A stretch of 64,000 nucleotides of DNA. Origin: Ceratopteris richardii (Eukaryota; Streptophyta; Polypodiopsida; Polypodiales; Pteridaceae). Position numbers and translations under genes: made by a program. Shown in pieces: positions 21,745 to 34,412 of the stretch (position 1 is its first letter; the number at the start of each line of letters is the position of its first letter). Under the pieces are notes generated by a model. It was not told the DNA's origin, searched no databases, and was given only the letters and a program-made list of their open reading frames with translations. The stretch lies in NCBI GenBank assembly GCA_020310875.1, contig CM035407.1, positions 223,516,545 through 223,580,544 of the forward strand. The letters run 5' to 3'.

Positions 21745-23482
21745 TGAAGAGGAGAACAATGAAGTACAGGTTCAAGTTGAAGAAGTGCCAAGGTTTGATC
21801 CAGAATATGATGAACCAGAAACTTCAAGAAGTGGAGAACTCAGAAGGTCATCTAGACACAAATGGCAACCTACAAGGTATAGCTATGATACTTCATTCTT
21901 GACTACTAAAGATTATGCTTACATGTTAAAAGCAGATGAAGATCCATCCACATATGATGAAGCCAAAGGGAAGAAGAATTGGGAAAAAGCTATGGAGGAG
22001 GAATATGATGCATTGATGGAAAATGAGACTTGGGATTTGGTTCCTAAACCAAATAGTCAGAAGATCATTGGATGTAAATGGGTCTACAAAACAAAAAGGT
22101 TTGCAAATGGGAGTGTATCTAGGTACAAGGCCAGGCTTGTTGTGAAGGGATATGCACAGACATATGGTGTGGACTATGATGAAACTTATAGTCCTGTTGC
22201 AAAGATGACAACCATAAGGACTCTCATAGCAATTGCTGCTTGCAAAGGTTGGAAATTATCTCAATTAGATGTGAAGAATGCATTATTGAATGGTTATATT
22301 TCAGATGAAGTCTACATGGAACAACCAGATGGTTTCAAAGATCGTGTATCCAAATTATGTGTGTAAGCTCAAGAGAGCTTTGTATGGGTTGAAGCAAGCC
22401 CCAAGGCATGGAATTATAGGCTTGTAAAGTTCTTGAAGGAACTTGGATTTCAAGCATCAAAGGCAGATAGTAGCTTGTTAGTCAAAGCAAGTGAGGATGG
22501 ATTTATTTATGTTTGTATCTATGTTGATGACATAATACTTACAGGAACAGATGACAAAGGCATACACATGATTAATAAGCAGATGGAGAAAGAATTCAAA
22601 ATCAATGATTTGGGAAATTTGTCATTCTTTTTGGGAATGGAGATTTCATATACTCAACATGGAGTATATGTAACACAAGAAAGGTATCTAAAAAATTTGC
22701 TAACCAAATTTAAAATGGAAGATTGTAGGATAGCACCAACTCCAATGGAGGTGGATCATAGATTGAGTAGGTATAGAGGAGAAGAATTCAAAGATATGAA
22801 GCTTTATCAGAGTTTGGTGGGTAGCTTGATTTATGCTACATTAACAAGACCTGACTTATCATATGCAGTTGGAGTTCTATCTCAATTCATGCATTGTCCT
22901 AGAAAGGAACATTGGATTGCAGGACAAAGAGTACTTAGGTACCTCAAGGGCACATTTAAAGAAGGTTTGTATTATGGATTTACTTCAGACACAAGAGTCA
23001 AAATATACAGTGATGCAGATTGGGCAGGTAATTCTGAAGATAGAAGATCAACACATGGATATTTGTGCTATGTGGGAGATAAGATAATTTCATGGTGTTC
23101 CAAGAACCAACATACAGTTGCTTTATCATCTACAGAAGCAGAATACAAAGGCATGGTAGAAACTGCAAAGGAAGTAATATGGTTAAAAACTCTTATGAAG
23201 AGTTTTGATATTATTCAGAGTACTCCTATTATTTGTGGAGACAATATGAGTTCTTTATATTTGGCAGCAAATCCTGTATTCCATGCTAGAACTAAACATA
23301 TTGAGATTCAGTATCATTTTTTGAGAGAGAAGGTTGTTGATAAAGAAATAGAAGTTATGCATACTCCTACAGAAGATCAACTTGCAGATATGATGACAAA
23401 GAGTTTGGATGGACCAAAGTTACAGAGGTTTAAAGATATGGCAGGAATAAAGAAGATGCAGGTAATCACAATTGATGATTGA
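21745..23482 (+). pseudogene. Copia-3 reverse transcriptase and RNase H
   Basis: RT: NWEKAMEEEYDALMENETWD, GCKWVYKTKRFANGSVSRYK, DETYSPVAKMTTIRTLIAI, LSQLDVKNALLNGYI, EVYMEQPDGF, and the catalytic box CIYVDDIILTG (about 22520). Between about 22358 and 22405 two compensating indels leave CKLKRALYGLKQAPR out of frame, flanked by correct frame. RNase H: RPDLSYAVGVLSQFMH, QRVLRYLKGT, VKIYSDADWAGNSEDRRST, ISWCSKNQHTVALSSTEAEY, NPVFHARTKHIEIQYHFLRE, QLADMMTKSLDGPK. The reading ends with a TGA that overlaps the polypurine tract. Confidence 0.93.
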
Positions 23483-23490
23483 GGGGGAGC

Positions 23491-24604
<1,114 letters not shown>

Positions 24605-25735
24605 CTAATCCTTCTCTCTCAGTAGTGGTACAATTTTGTTCAGGTGCATTTGACTGTCTACTAGCATAGGCAATTGGAAGATCCATATTACCTTCGCTCA
24701 TAGGTTGTGCAAGTACACACCCAATAGCATAATTGGATGCATCCACATGGACATGGAATGGCTTGTTCCAATCTGGTGTAGTCAAGCTTCATGCTGAACA
24801 TAATCGCCATTTAAGCTCATTGAAGGATTTGTCACATTCATCAGTCCACTCAAATTTCATCAAAAGTCCATACAGAGGCTTTGCAATGATGGCATACATG
24901 TGTATAAAATGTGGGTAATAGCTACAATGCCCCATGAAAGCTTGCACTTCCTTGACATTCTTTGGCGTAGGTAGTTCTGCGATAGCTCTCACTTTCTCTT
25001 CGTCAATGGATATGCCGTTCTTTGACACTATGTGTCTTAGAATCTTGCCTTGCTTGACCATGAAAACACACTTTTCTGGGTTTAGGCAGACTTGATATTC
25101 TCTACATTTGTCAAAGATTTGCCTGAGTTTAGGTATATGTGTCTCTCTAATGTTGGAATGAGCACAGAGATCATCAACATAGACTTCCAAATTCTTCCTT
25201 AGGAACTCTTTAAACACATGGCACATCAGTCTCTACAAGGTTGCAGGCACATTGGTTAGACCAAATGGCATTACCCGAAAAGAAAATATGATCCACTCTG
25301 TGGAAAAAGCCATCTTATGCTGATCTTCAGGTGCAATGGCTATTTGATTGTAACCAGAGAACCCATCTAGGAAGCTGTACACTTCCTTGCGTGCTACCCT
25401 TTCTAATAGATGCTCAGTGATAGGAAGCGGATAACTATCCCTGATAGTGGCTGCGTTAACCTTGTTCAAGTTAATGCACACATGTAATTTTCCATTCTTT
25501 TTGGGCACCACTACAATGGGGGATACCCATTCAATGTGCTTGATTTCATAGATAAATCTAGCTTCAACCAAGCGATCTATCTCTTCTTTGATCTTGGAAG
25601 CATAGTTGTCATTGTATGTGGATGGCTTCTGTTTAGAGGGTCTGGCATCTGAGGTCATGGGGATTGTATGTGAGCATATGTTAGGGTCTACACCTTTCAG
25701 GTCCTTGTAACTCCATGCAAACACATCTCTATATT
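24605..25735 (-). pseudogene. Gypsy-1 reverse transcriptase and start of RNase H
   Basis: RT motifs in order: YRDVFAWSYKDLKGVDP, RPSKQKPSTYNDNY, EARFIYEIKHIEWVSPIVVV, NGKLHVCINLNKVNAATI, DSYPLPITEHLLERV, VYSFLDGFSGYNQIAIAP, FRVMPFGLTNVPATL, then FLRKNLEVYVDDLCAHS (catalytic YVDD), CLNPEKCVFMVKQGKILRH and VQAFMGHCSYY. RNase H begins FHVHVDASNYAIGCVLAQ, IAYASRQS and TTEREG, and is then cut at 24604 by the Copia-3 LTR. Stops lie at about 25230, 25735 and 24786. The usual continuation, MVYSVKKFRHYL, is missing. Confidence 0.92.
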
Positions 25736-27201
25736 CTCATAGTAAGGCTATCAACTCGTGCTCCTCATCTTCACTTAGGTCGTGTCCTATGTATGGGCAT
25801 CGCTCTTCACCTTCCTCCATGGTCACGATGATTTTCTTTGTAGTTTCTTTGTTATCATAGGCCTCTCCTATGAATGCTTCACGTTTAGGCATCCTGATCA
25901 TGACTCTCCTATCTTCAACTTCATACTTCTTGAAATTTTTAGGGACCTCAAACAAAGATTCTTCTTCCTCTGGGGTGAATTCTCTCTTCTTCCTCTTGTT
26001 GCCCTCGTTGTTAGTGGTCACTTGTGTGGTTAATCTCACCTCATTGGTAGTTTCTTTGTATCTCTGAGGGTGAGCTTCTACTTCGTAGAAATATTCCTCA
26101 TCTGATGCAAAAGGTGGGTCCATAATAATTGACTCTAAATTCGAGTCGCTTGCATCCTCGAATGCATCAGTGCTAGGTTCACACTCTTCAATAACCAAAT
26201 CAGCCATGATTGGCTCTATTGTGAAGACTGAAATGTCATAGCCATCCTCATCATAGTGGCCCGGTGTCCACTGTTCTTCATTGATGGCTACATCCATAGT
26301 TGCTAAAATTTCCGCCCAACTATGAGGTTCAAATGCTTCATCAGGAAATACTACAGGTGCATAGGCTGCGTCTTGAATTGATCTATGGGTTTCCTTCGCA
26401 CCAAACTCTCTGGCGTGTTCTCTCTTCTCTTCCTCTACTACTACTTTGCACATCCATAAGTGGGTGTCTTCGTGCATCCATGAGGATCCTGATCCTATGG
26501 AATGCACTGACTCCATATCATCCTTAGCTCTATGGACGGGATTCCATTGAATAGGTGGTACGTCTCTATGAGAGTAATCCTTGAGATTGACTTTGCTTGT
26601 AACACCTAAATGTTGCAAATACAAAGAATTGGTTCCCCAATCTTGTACCACTTGCAACTACCGCATAAATGGCCTTCCCAAAATCATATTGTAGGCTTGA
26701 TTTTTGCTAAATTCACATATAGCAAAAGTATGTCCAAACTCTACACCACAAGTGGTGAGAGTTATCCTTTATAGTAGTCCTAAAGGTCTCTCAATGTGAC
26801 CATCAACCATCTGCAATTTCATTCTCATTGGCCTGAGTTGGTTTGCCCCAATGCTTCCATAGGGAAGTGGTAGCAATTGCAACTCCTGCACCTGAGTCCA
26901 AAATTGCCTTGGTTGTGTACCCCTGATGGGTAACGGGAAGATAGGTGTTTCCTTCTTCTCCTTCACTCATGTCTCCTATCTTATCCAATGGTATTTCTAG
27001 CACCATTATATGGGATCCTTCCTGGGAATGAGGTTTTGCCACTCTTGGCATTTGATTGGCTACATGTTTCCATAGTTCTGGCCTAACCTTGAGTAGCTCT
27101 TCTAAAGTGAGATTGCACTGCACCTTAGTGTTCTTTACTACCTCCGTATTCCTAGGTATGATTGAGTCTTTATTTCTTATCATGACCGTGGGTGCTCTCA
27201 T
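25736..27201 (-). pseudogene. Gypsy-1 protease and protease-RT linker
   Basis: The retropepsin contains LDKIGDMSEGEEGNTYLPV, TTKAILDSGAGVAIATTSLW (active site DSG), a degenerate flap region and YNMILGRPFMR, with a stop in place of the next residue. The linker, open from 26657 to 25737 (306 codons), carries VQDWGTNSLYLQHLGV, SWMHEDTHLWMC, an acidic stretch and then VPKNFKKYEVEDRRVMIRMP, leading into RT. This whole arrangement is repeated in Gypsy-3, which supports a single gag-protease-RT polyprotein. The acidic linker has no function I can name. Confidence 0.88.
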
Positions 27202-29560
27202 ACAGGTAGATTTTGCTTCCCATGGACCTGTGAAATGGGGTAGTTCCTATAAGGAATTAGAATCGAAGTCTAATCTCTCATGAGATTGGGTACTCTCCAA
27301 CTCTCCATAAATGGGAGGAATGTCTTGTGGGAATTGATCATGCGCGTCATCCACAAGTTCAATTGGAGGAGGATCTTCACTTTCTTTAGCCCATTTCTCT
27401 TCTTGAACCTCTCACAAGAATTCTGGTGAATATTGATTCATAGAAGAAGAGGTGTCTGGTTTAGTGGAGTTAGGCACATAAGCTTCCTAGGGAGGAATGC
27501 TTATTCTGTCACTTGCACCCTCCATAGACTCGGAGGTGACTCCTTTTCCAGACTTTGCAATTAACCTCTCCAATCTATCTAACGGACCATCAAAATGCAA
27601 TGGTGTTCTAGTGGAGCTAGAGCAATTGAAAAGGCGGCTGCAATCAAACATGGCTTGAGCCAATTTCACCATCTTGGTGCAAAGTTTTGTTCATTCGAGC
27701 TCTAGGTCAGCTCTAGGGTAACACTTTTCATGATCTGTTACATTTGGCCCTTCTTGGATTCTGGCTTGATATGCCCTAAGAATCATGTCTATGTCCTCAG
27801 GAGTGGGATCTGCTAAGACTCATCCTACTCGCGGTGGTGGGTGTGTTGCATGTAGTGGGTTAGAAGGTTGGGGGATGGAAGGTGACGGGGATGGTAGTGG
27901 AGGTGATGTGTGCGAGTGCATTTGAGATGTGATTTCTATTATTTTGGCTTTGGTCTCTTGCAAACTTTCCTCGAGTTCGCTCATCTTCTTTGCCCATTGC
28001 CTTTTCATATGTTCACAGCTTTCTCTCCAAGCTCTTGTCCTCTTCTTACTATGGCTCTTGGTCTCGAGAACCTCCACATTCTTTTCCTAGCGTGAGTCTT
28101 GGTTTTTCTTAAGTGCATGAGCTCTCGTGATGACTTGCACTGGGGCTATGGAAGTCACACTTCCCGTGGAGTCTACCACTTACCCAATAACATTGATGGG
28201 GGCAATTTTTGGCATATTGTTGGGGTTCTTGGGACACTCTCATAACAAGTGCTCCTTTCCACAATCTGGACAAAAGCCTTGAATTGTCACCAATTGGGTT
28301 TGTATAGGTGCAGGTAGAGGGCAATCACGAATGAGGTGATCTCCTTGACATCGGTAGCATGGCCCTCTAGGAAATGGAGGTATTATCTACCTAGGCTGAG
28401 GTCTAGAGTTGGGGTTTGCATACATGACATTTGCATATTCTGGCTCCCAACTAGATTCACCCGGTTCTTCATAATAGTATGACTCATTATGCTCGGGTGA
28501 CTGCATGTAGTAAGCATGTGGGCTTTCAATATGGGTAGAGTCAAAACTATGATCACTTGGATCACTTTTTGAAAGCAATGGTGTCACTGGCACTAAAGCT
28601 CTATTTGGATTTTCTTCTGTAGCTTCATACTTCACTCGAATCACATTGGCTGGAGGAGGGGGTTGCTACGCTAGGATTGGTTGAGGTCTTTGTTGCCCTT
28701 GATAGGGTGATTGATAGGATTGCTAGGGCCTACCATACTGCTATTATGGGTACTGATTCTGGTATTTTCCTTGCTGTGGGTAAGTCTGAGGATAATTTTG
28801 TCTAACAACTTGTTTGTTATATGGCTAGTCTTGTGTGATGTGTTTGGTGTATCTCTGTTCTATGGTGCAATATTGGCTGTTAGGGTTCACTTGGGGTTGA
28901 GACATGATAGGGCACACATTAGCCATATGGTCTCCTCCATGGGTTAGCATTGTTTTCCTGGGGCAAATCTAGGAATCTTCTTGCTAGAGACGCCTAATTT
29001 CTGAGCTACCTTTTCTACTAGATCCTCAATTGATGTGGATTGTGAGGAAGCAAGGTTGGTAGAACTATCTGAATCTTTATAGATCTTTGAGATTCCTCCC
29101 CTAGATTATCCTCAATGTCTATGCACATGCATACACATTCTTCTATGGATCTAGGGGGCTTTAAGTACACATATGATCTTACTTTGGTACTTAATGATCC
29201 ATCTAGAAATAAGGCCACTTGTTTGGCTGGAGTGGATAACTCTGGAACAGGGCATCTCTCTAGGTATTGCCTAAACCTTCTTCCTACGAGTCTCACTGTC
29301 TCTTGAGGTGTTTGCTTAAAGCTGTATATAAGGGAGGAGGTGTTATGCCTAATACCACTCTTGGAAAACTCAGTGATGAATGCTTCAAGAAGTTGATCTA
29401 TATTTCTGAACTGACCTTGGCGAAGCGGTTTTGAAACCAATTCAATGTGATGTTCTTGAGAGTTAGGCCAAAAGCATTGTATTGAGTGTCGTACTTGATG
29501 TTCTTCGTCCAGTTAGTTTAAGTCCTTTTCCCTTAAGTTGTCCCTTGATTGCACTTTAAC
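27202..29560 (-). pseudogene. Gypsy-1 gag
   Basis: The capsid core at 29440-29018 reads FRNIDQLLEAFITEFSKSGI, SFKQTPQETVRLVGRRFRQY and VALFLDGSLSTKVRSYVYLK. A degenerate proline/glutamine-rich stretch follows, and then near 28385-28215 two CCHC knuckles: CYRCQGDHLIRDC and CPDCGKEHLL-stop-EC. Below this, 28077-27820 holds a charged helical segment (WAKKMSELEESLQETKAKI) and a proline-rich run. The rest, to 27202, is a broken linker to the protease. Numerous stops break it. Gag probably began near 29560, but no clear start codon survives. Confidence 0.82.
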
Positions 29561-30189
29561 CTATTCTTGGACTTGAGAAGTTAGAGGCTCTTAGAACTTG
29601 AGTATTCCTATCATACCCCTAATCAATCAAAACAACTACTCGCACTTAGCCTAAGCTAAGAATGGACTGAGGGGGTTGAAAGATGTTCCAACCTCAAGCT
29701 GTTTCTCCTTGCTACACTTGTCTGCCTAGGAAGCACATTCCCAAACCTGCACACAATGGCACTTGCTTTGATTTCTCCACAGGCTCTCGATCATCCTGTA
29801 AAAATTCCAAGTTTAGCTCAAATTTTTACCTTCAATTTATAGACAAGCTATTTCAGACACTTTTAATGACCCTTTTTCCCCCTTTTGTATTACCAAAATT
29901 TTTTCTCTAGAGCTCCCTTGGTGTACCTACCCCATAGAGGGTCAACTTCAAAATACCCTATCTGAAAATCAACGCATTATTCACCATGAGCTTTGTGACA
30001 AGCTCTAGAGCTCAAAAAACGGATTTCATATGAAAAAGTTATGATAGTTCAGATTTAAGGGGGTGAAAATAGAGAATTAGGACCTTTCAGGAGTTTAATG
30101 CATTTTTCTAAGGCCTTTGTAGTTGTATGAGTAATTGAGTATGCAAATTTTCAAAAAAAAAATTACCACTTTGATTTTTGCCAAAAATG
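29561..30189 (-). other. Gypsy-1 leader between repeat array and gag
   Basis: Untranslated leader. No ORF or motif is recognised. It includes a long T/A-rich stretch around 30140-30190. Confidence 0.5.
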
Positions 30190-30760
30190 CCTGTCTATCG
30201 CGATAGACGATGTTTGTCACGATAGACACTAGCTATCATGTGGGCCTGCTTTTCGTGATAGATGGTGTCTATCATGGGGTCCTGTCTGTCATGATAGAAG
30301 GATGTCTATCGTCTATCGTGGGTCTGTCTATCGTGATAGACGGGTGTCTATCACGATAGACGATGTCTATCGTGGGGTCCTGTCTATCGCAATAGACGGG
30401 TGTCTGTCACGATAGACGGGGTCTATCGTCTATCATGGTTTTGGTCTATCGCGATAGATGGTGTCTATTGTGATATACACTATTTATCGTGGGGTTTTGT
30501 CTGTCGTGATAGATGGTTGTCTGTCGCGATAGACGGTCTCTGTCATGGGGTGCTGTCTGTCGCGATAGATGATGTCTAGCACGATAGACGATGTCTGTCG
30601 TGATAGACTAAACTTCTAGTGATTTGGAGTGCTCTAATGGTGTAGGTTATCGTGCCAAGCATGCATTCAAAAAATACTGAGTTTCTCTGTCTGTCGTGAT
30701 AGACAGAGGTCATCGCCCCAGGACGTGTGCAGAGTTCTATCGTACCTGTGCAAGCTGCTG
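30190..30760. repeat. Gypsy-1 leader array: palindromic GTCTATCGYGATAGAC motif
   Basis: About 570 bp densely filled with variants of a 16-bp palindrome whose perfect form, GTCTATCGCGATAGAC, stands at 30193-30208. I count about 14 GATAGA half-sites. Most are preceded by CGCG, CGTG or CACG, and they are separated by short spacers such as GGGTGTCT and GGGGTCCT. Several half-sites read CATGATAG or TGATAG, as expected from CpG decay. Repeat spacing is irregular, so this is not a simple satellite. It lies between the primer-binding site and gag. Confidence 0.95.
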
Positions 30761-31070
30761 GAGATGGTGGCATAGCTAAAACCTATAGCAAAAGCTCATA
30801 AACACACAAAACAAATCGCACACAAGCTCTCTCTTGCTCTCTCTCACAAGTGAAATGAGGGAAATGAGGTGGGGAGGGGAATATGACAAAGAAACTGAAA
30901 CTTTTGTGAAGATGGAGATGGAGGTGGAGATGGTGAGGATGATGATGTTGATGATGGTGGTGCAAAAAGAAGAAAAACTGAAGAAAAATAAGGAAAAGAA
31001 AGGACATTACCTATGACTCCAATGTCTCAACTCTACGTCTTACCATCACACGCTTGTGCTCGAAGCTCTC
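30761..31070 (-). other. Gypsy-1 leader between primer-binding site and array
   Basis: Non-coding leader with a GATGATG/GGTGG-rich simple-sequence stretch around 30900-30965. No gene is recognised. Confidence 0.5.
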
Positions 31071-31088
31071 TCCCCGACAACGATGCCA
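31071..31088 (-). promoter_or_regulatory. Primer-binding site of Gypsy-1
   Basis: The - strand reads TGGCATCGTTGTCGGGGA, two changes from the TGGCGCCGTTGCCGGGGA found intact in Gypsy-4. It lies six bases from the LTR end. Confidence 0.88.
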
Positions 31089-31094
31089 AATTTG

Positions 31095-31778
31095 GTGTCA
31101 CTCTAGCACAATGGAAAGTACTAATGTGAGGAGATCCACCTCATAATTGTCAATCCTTGGAGACGTGAGGACTAGTATGAAGACTATGAACAAGTGAAGG
31201 CACAAGTGCATGAGTGAGAAGCACACAAACATGCACACACATACACACACACATGCGCATACAAGGCAAGAACAAAGAGAGGAACAATGGAGTTCTTTGC
31301 ATTAGTCAAAAACTCTGTTACATAAGCTCAAATTACTAACCATCTCCTCAAAAATGAGCTGTCTAGCTCTTTTTATAGTTTTTTGACTAGCTTTGGCCTT
31401 GTTCAGACTTGGTGTCCGAGCTAGTTAAAAATTAGGTTCTAGAGCCTATTTGAGGGCTCAAACAGAGTCTAAAAATTATGTAAATTGGTATGTAGCTAGT
31501 TCTAATGCTCCTCAGGCTTGAGGGCTCCTTGGCTTGAGCAAAATGGAGTATATTCTACCAAAAACGGAATTTACAATGTTTGTGTAGTGATGAAAATCAC
31601 GCGAGTTGGAAATAGTTCATGGAAAAAATGATTAGGCCTTCTTATCAGATTATGCATGATTGCTCCTTTGTGCTGGTATGCTCTTAGTATAGCTTTTATG
31701 TCAAAAAAGATCACAAAGGCTCATTGAAAAGAAGCAATGAGAACAAAGTCATTATGTAAATTATGCATTGATACATCA
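31095..31778 (-). repeat. Gypsy-1 5' LTR
   Basis: The inner end is TGTCACTCTAGC (+ strand) next to the primer-binding site. The outer end is most likely ATACATCA at 31778, giving TG..CA and about 684 bp. A TATA-like box (CTATAAAAAG on the - strand, about 31369-31378) is followed downstream by an AC-rich repeat (31220-31260). The outer boundary is inferred from where Copia-4 coding begins. Confidence 0.7.
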
Positions 31779-34163
31779 GATCTAGTAGATTCCAAAGCCT
31801 TATAACTACAAAGAAGCTCAAAGACAACATGAGTGGGAAGAAGCTATGCAAATTGAAATGGATGCAATTCGTCCTTTATCTCTTGAAACAATGAGCTTTC
31901 TAGAATTGTAAAGTTCATTTGATACATTATCCAAGATAATGCATCAACCAATATATTCTATTTCCTTTTCTAGATAGGATTTTCATATGAGCTCCTACAT
32001 GAGCTCATCCCAATGAGCTTGTTTGCCTCAAAGATCTAGCTGAATACAAAAATACTTGAACACATGTTGATCTATGGATACTTTAAAGTGTGCACCATAA
32101 AGATAATGTCTCCAAAGTTTAAGAGCATCCATCACAACATACAAATCTTATTCGTGCATGAGACAATTGCACTATGCACAAGTTAATTCCTTAATTTCAC
32201 CTATAGGCCTTCAATTTGACTCAAAATAGCCCCTATCGTTGTGCTAATGCATTTGTTTAAAACTCAGATGACTTCTTTGGATCCATCACTTTGACTAATG
32301 AAGCCTCTAAACCAACATGCTTCAAAGTATCAAAACTATCTTGTTGTTCTTCCTTCCATGTGAATGGAACTTTGTCTATAAGAAAATTCATTGTAGGCAC
32401 TACTATCAATGAACATGATGAACTAGATCTCTAATAGAAATTAGAAAGTCTTAGAAGTGACCAAATCGTCCCCTCATCTTGAGGAGTTGACCATTCTAAG
32501 ATATCTGAGACCTTATTGGGAGTCATCTTGGCTACATCAACCGAAACTACACGCCCAAGAGGGTCTATGTCTAGAAGAAATATTTGACATTTGCCAAGAT
32601 TTACAAAGAACAAATTTTCTTTTAGTTTATTCAACACTACCTAAAAATAGTTTTCACACACATGCACTAACTTACTATACACGAGCAAATCATCCATAAA
32701 GCTGACACGTAAACCTGATGGTATAGTTGACAGGTATAAGGCTAGGTTTGTTGCAAAGGTTTATGCGCAGGAAAGAGGCATTGATTTTGATGAAACCTTT
32801 GCTCCTACTTGCGAATGACTACTGTTCGTAGCATCTGTGCACTTGCAGCTCATCATCGTTGGAATGTACATCATTTGGACATTAAAACAATATTTTTGAA
32901 TGGTGACTTGATGAAGAAGTGTATGTTTTTCAGCCCCGTGGCTTTGTGCAAAAAGGGCATGAAAACTAGGTGTGCAGGTTAAAGAAGGCATTATATGGTT
33001 TAAAGCAAGCACCACGTGTTTGGGATGAAAAGATACATGCCTATCTGATTGCACATGGTTTTGAGAACTGTCCAACTGAAAGCACCTTATATGTTAAGCG
33101 TGCTAATGATGTACTTCTGATCATTGTGGTTTATGTTGATGACATGCTGCTCACTGGTCCTCATGAGAGGCATATTGCTGATTTTTAGGCTGATTTGCAT
33201 GCCTCATTTGAGATGTTTGATTTGGGGCATTTGCATCACTATTTGGGCATTCATTTTAAGCACGTTGATGGTGGAATGGCTTTGTGTCAAATGAAATATA
33301 TTGACACATCATTGTAGTGTTTTGGCCTTGAAGACTGTAAACATATTGCCACTCCTATGGAAACAGGTTTATGACTGAGTCTTCATGATGTTGGAGATGC
33401 ATTTGATGTTGTTCTCTATCAGTAGGCTGTTGGATGCTTGATTTACTTATGCATTACTCAACCAAATATTCAGTTTGTTGTCTCATAGATGAGCAGGTTT
33501 ATGCATTTCCCAGAAGCCAAGCATTGGCAGGCGGTTAAGCGCATCTTTGGCTACTTGAGTGGTACTCGGCTACTTGGGTTGTTTTATCCCAAGGGGGGAT
33601 CACTACCACCAGATTTGCATGCTTTTTTTGACTTTGATTCGGCTGGTTGCTATGACACTCGTGTGTCCACTAGTGGCTTTTGCTTCATGTTTGGTAGCTC
33701 ATGTATATCTTGGTTGAGCAAGAAGGAGCCTACTGTGGCCACTTCCAGTTGTGAGGCTGAGTATAGGGCAGCTTTCATAGCGATTGTTGAGTGTGTTTGG
33801 CTCATAAGCCTTATGGCTGATTTGGGTGTTGGTCACTGTTCTACCACCACCATCTTCACTCACAGTCAGAGTGCATTGGTAATTCCGAGGAACCCTGTGT
33901 TCCATGCTCGTAGTAAGCACATTGAGGTGCATTATCATTATGTCAATGAGAGGTTCTCTGCTGGGGAGATCAGCTTGGCATATGTGCCCACACAGGAGAA
34001 CATTGCAGACCTTTTCAGGAAGGCTCTGGCTAGGGAGAAGTTTGAAGCTTTTCGCAAAGCTTTGGGCTTACGTCCTTTTGTGGAGTGATTTCCACATAGC
34101 TTGGCACTTCCTTATACATGAATGATAGTTCCTTGTTCATGACATCACTCCCAGGGGGGGATT
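31779..34163 (+). pseudogene. Copia-4 RT and RNase H, interrupted at 31900-32701
   Basis: The RT start at 31800-31890 reads NYKEAQRQHEWEEAMQIEMD. After an 800-bp foreign insert it resumes at about 32705 with RKPDGIVDRYKARFVAKVYA, GIDFDETFAP, then CRLKKALYGLKQAPRVWDEK, YVKRANDVLLIIVVYVDDML (YVDD intact) and YLGIHFKHVDGGMALCQMKY. RNase H: MSRFMHFPEAKHWQAVKRIF, LHAFFDFDSAGCYDTRVST, ISWLSKKEPTVATSSCEAEY, NPVFHARSKHIEVHYHYVNE and ENIADLFRKALAREKFEAF. Single stops occur at several points. A purine tract (CCAGGGGGGGATT) precedes the LTR. The 5' half of the element is absent, cut by the Gypsy-1 LTR. Confidence 0.88.
31900..32701 (-). pseudogene. Chromovirus-like gypsy RT/RNase H fragment
   Basis: The - strand, read from 32700 down, gives a degenerate FMDDLLVYS-like catalytic segment, then LNKLKENLFFVNLGKCQIFL, LDIDPLGRVVSVDVAKMTPN, VSDILEWSTPQDEGTIWSLL and RLSNFY. 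The FLGHVVSxxGVxxDPxK and WPxPxxxxxxRSFLGLxxYYRRFI pattern is typical of Ty3/gypsy chromoviruses and differs from Gypsy-1 to -3. It is old and full of stops. It sits between two parts of the Copia-4 RT and replaces about 25 codons there. Confidence 0.75.
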
Positions 34164-34397
34164 TGTTGATATATTTTAGGTAGTGATGTGTGTGAACACA
34201 CTAGGACCATCAGACACTTTTTTCCCTTGTTAGGAGGTTTTTTCCCCGACTTGTACATACGCCTATTGCCCTAACGGGCTACTTATCTTTGTACATTCTC
34301 TAGTAATACATTCAGTATTGCGTGTTGTGCTCCAAGCTTCTTCTTCTTCCTTGTGTTGTTCGTGTACTTCCGCAGAAGTCTAACTCCAACAACCACT
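34164..34397 (+). repeat. Copia-4 3' LTR
   Basis: Begins TGTTGATATATTTTAGG straight after the purine tract and most likely ends TAACTCCAACA, about 234 bp. Short LTRs of this kind are common in copia. No second copy lies in the window, so the right end is inferred from the TG..CA rule and from where the - strand Copia-5 coding begins. Confidence 0.7.
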
Positions 34398-34412
34398 TCC
34401 ATCCAAAACCTA

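Larger units (their letters stand above)
24605..31778 (-). mobile_element. Gypsy-1: Ty3/gypsy element lacking its 3' half
   Basis: Reading from the right: LTR (31095-31778), primer-binding site, 1.5-kb leader with a palindromic repeat array, gag with two CCHC knuckles, protease, RT and the start of RNase H. It is cut at TTEREGLV by the Copia-3 LTR; integrase and the 3' LTR are absent. The domain order, the linker between protease and RT, and the RT sequence match Gypsy-3. The primer-binding site, the large gag and the absence of any chromodomain suggest the non-chromovirus (Athila/Tat-like) side of Ty3/gypsy, but that placement is inference. Confidence 0.88.

Noticed and set aside
30190..30760. 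CRISPR-like array
   Set aside because: The spacers are short, irregular and themselves repetitive, there are no cas genes, and the setting is a plant retrotransposon leader.
30783..31016. His-rich - strand ORF and Met/Glu-rich + strand ORF
   Set aside because: Both are low-complexity translations of GATGATG/GGTGG-type simple sequence in the Gypsy-1 leader.
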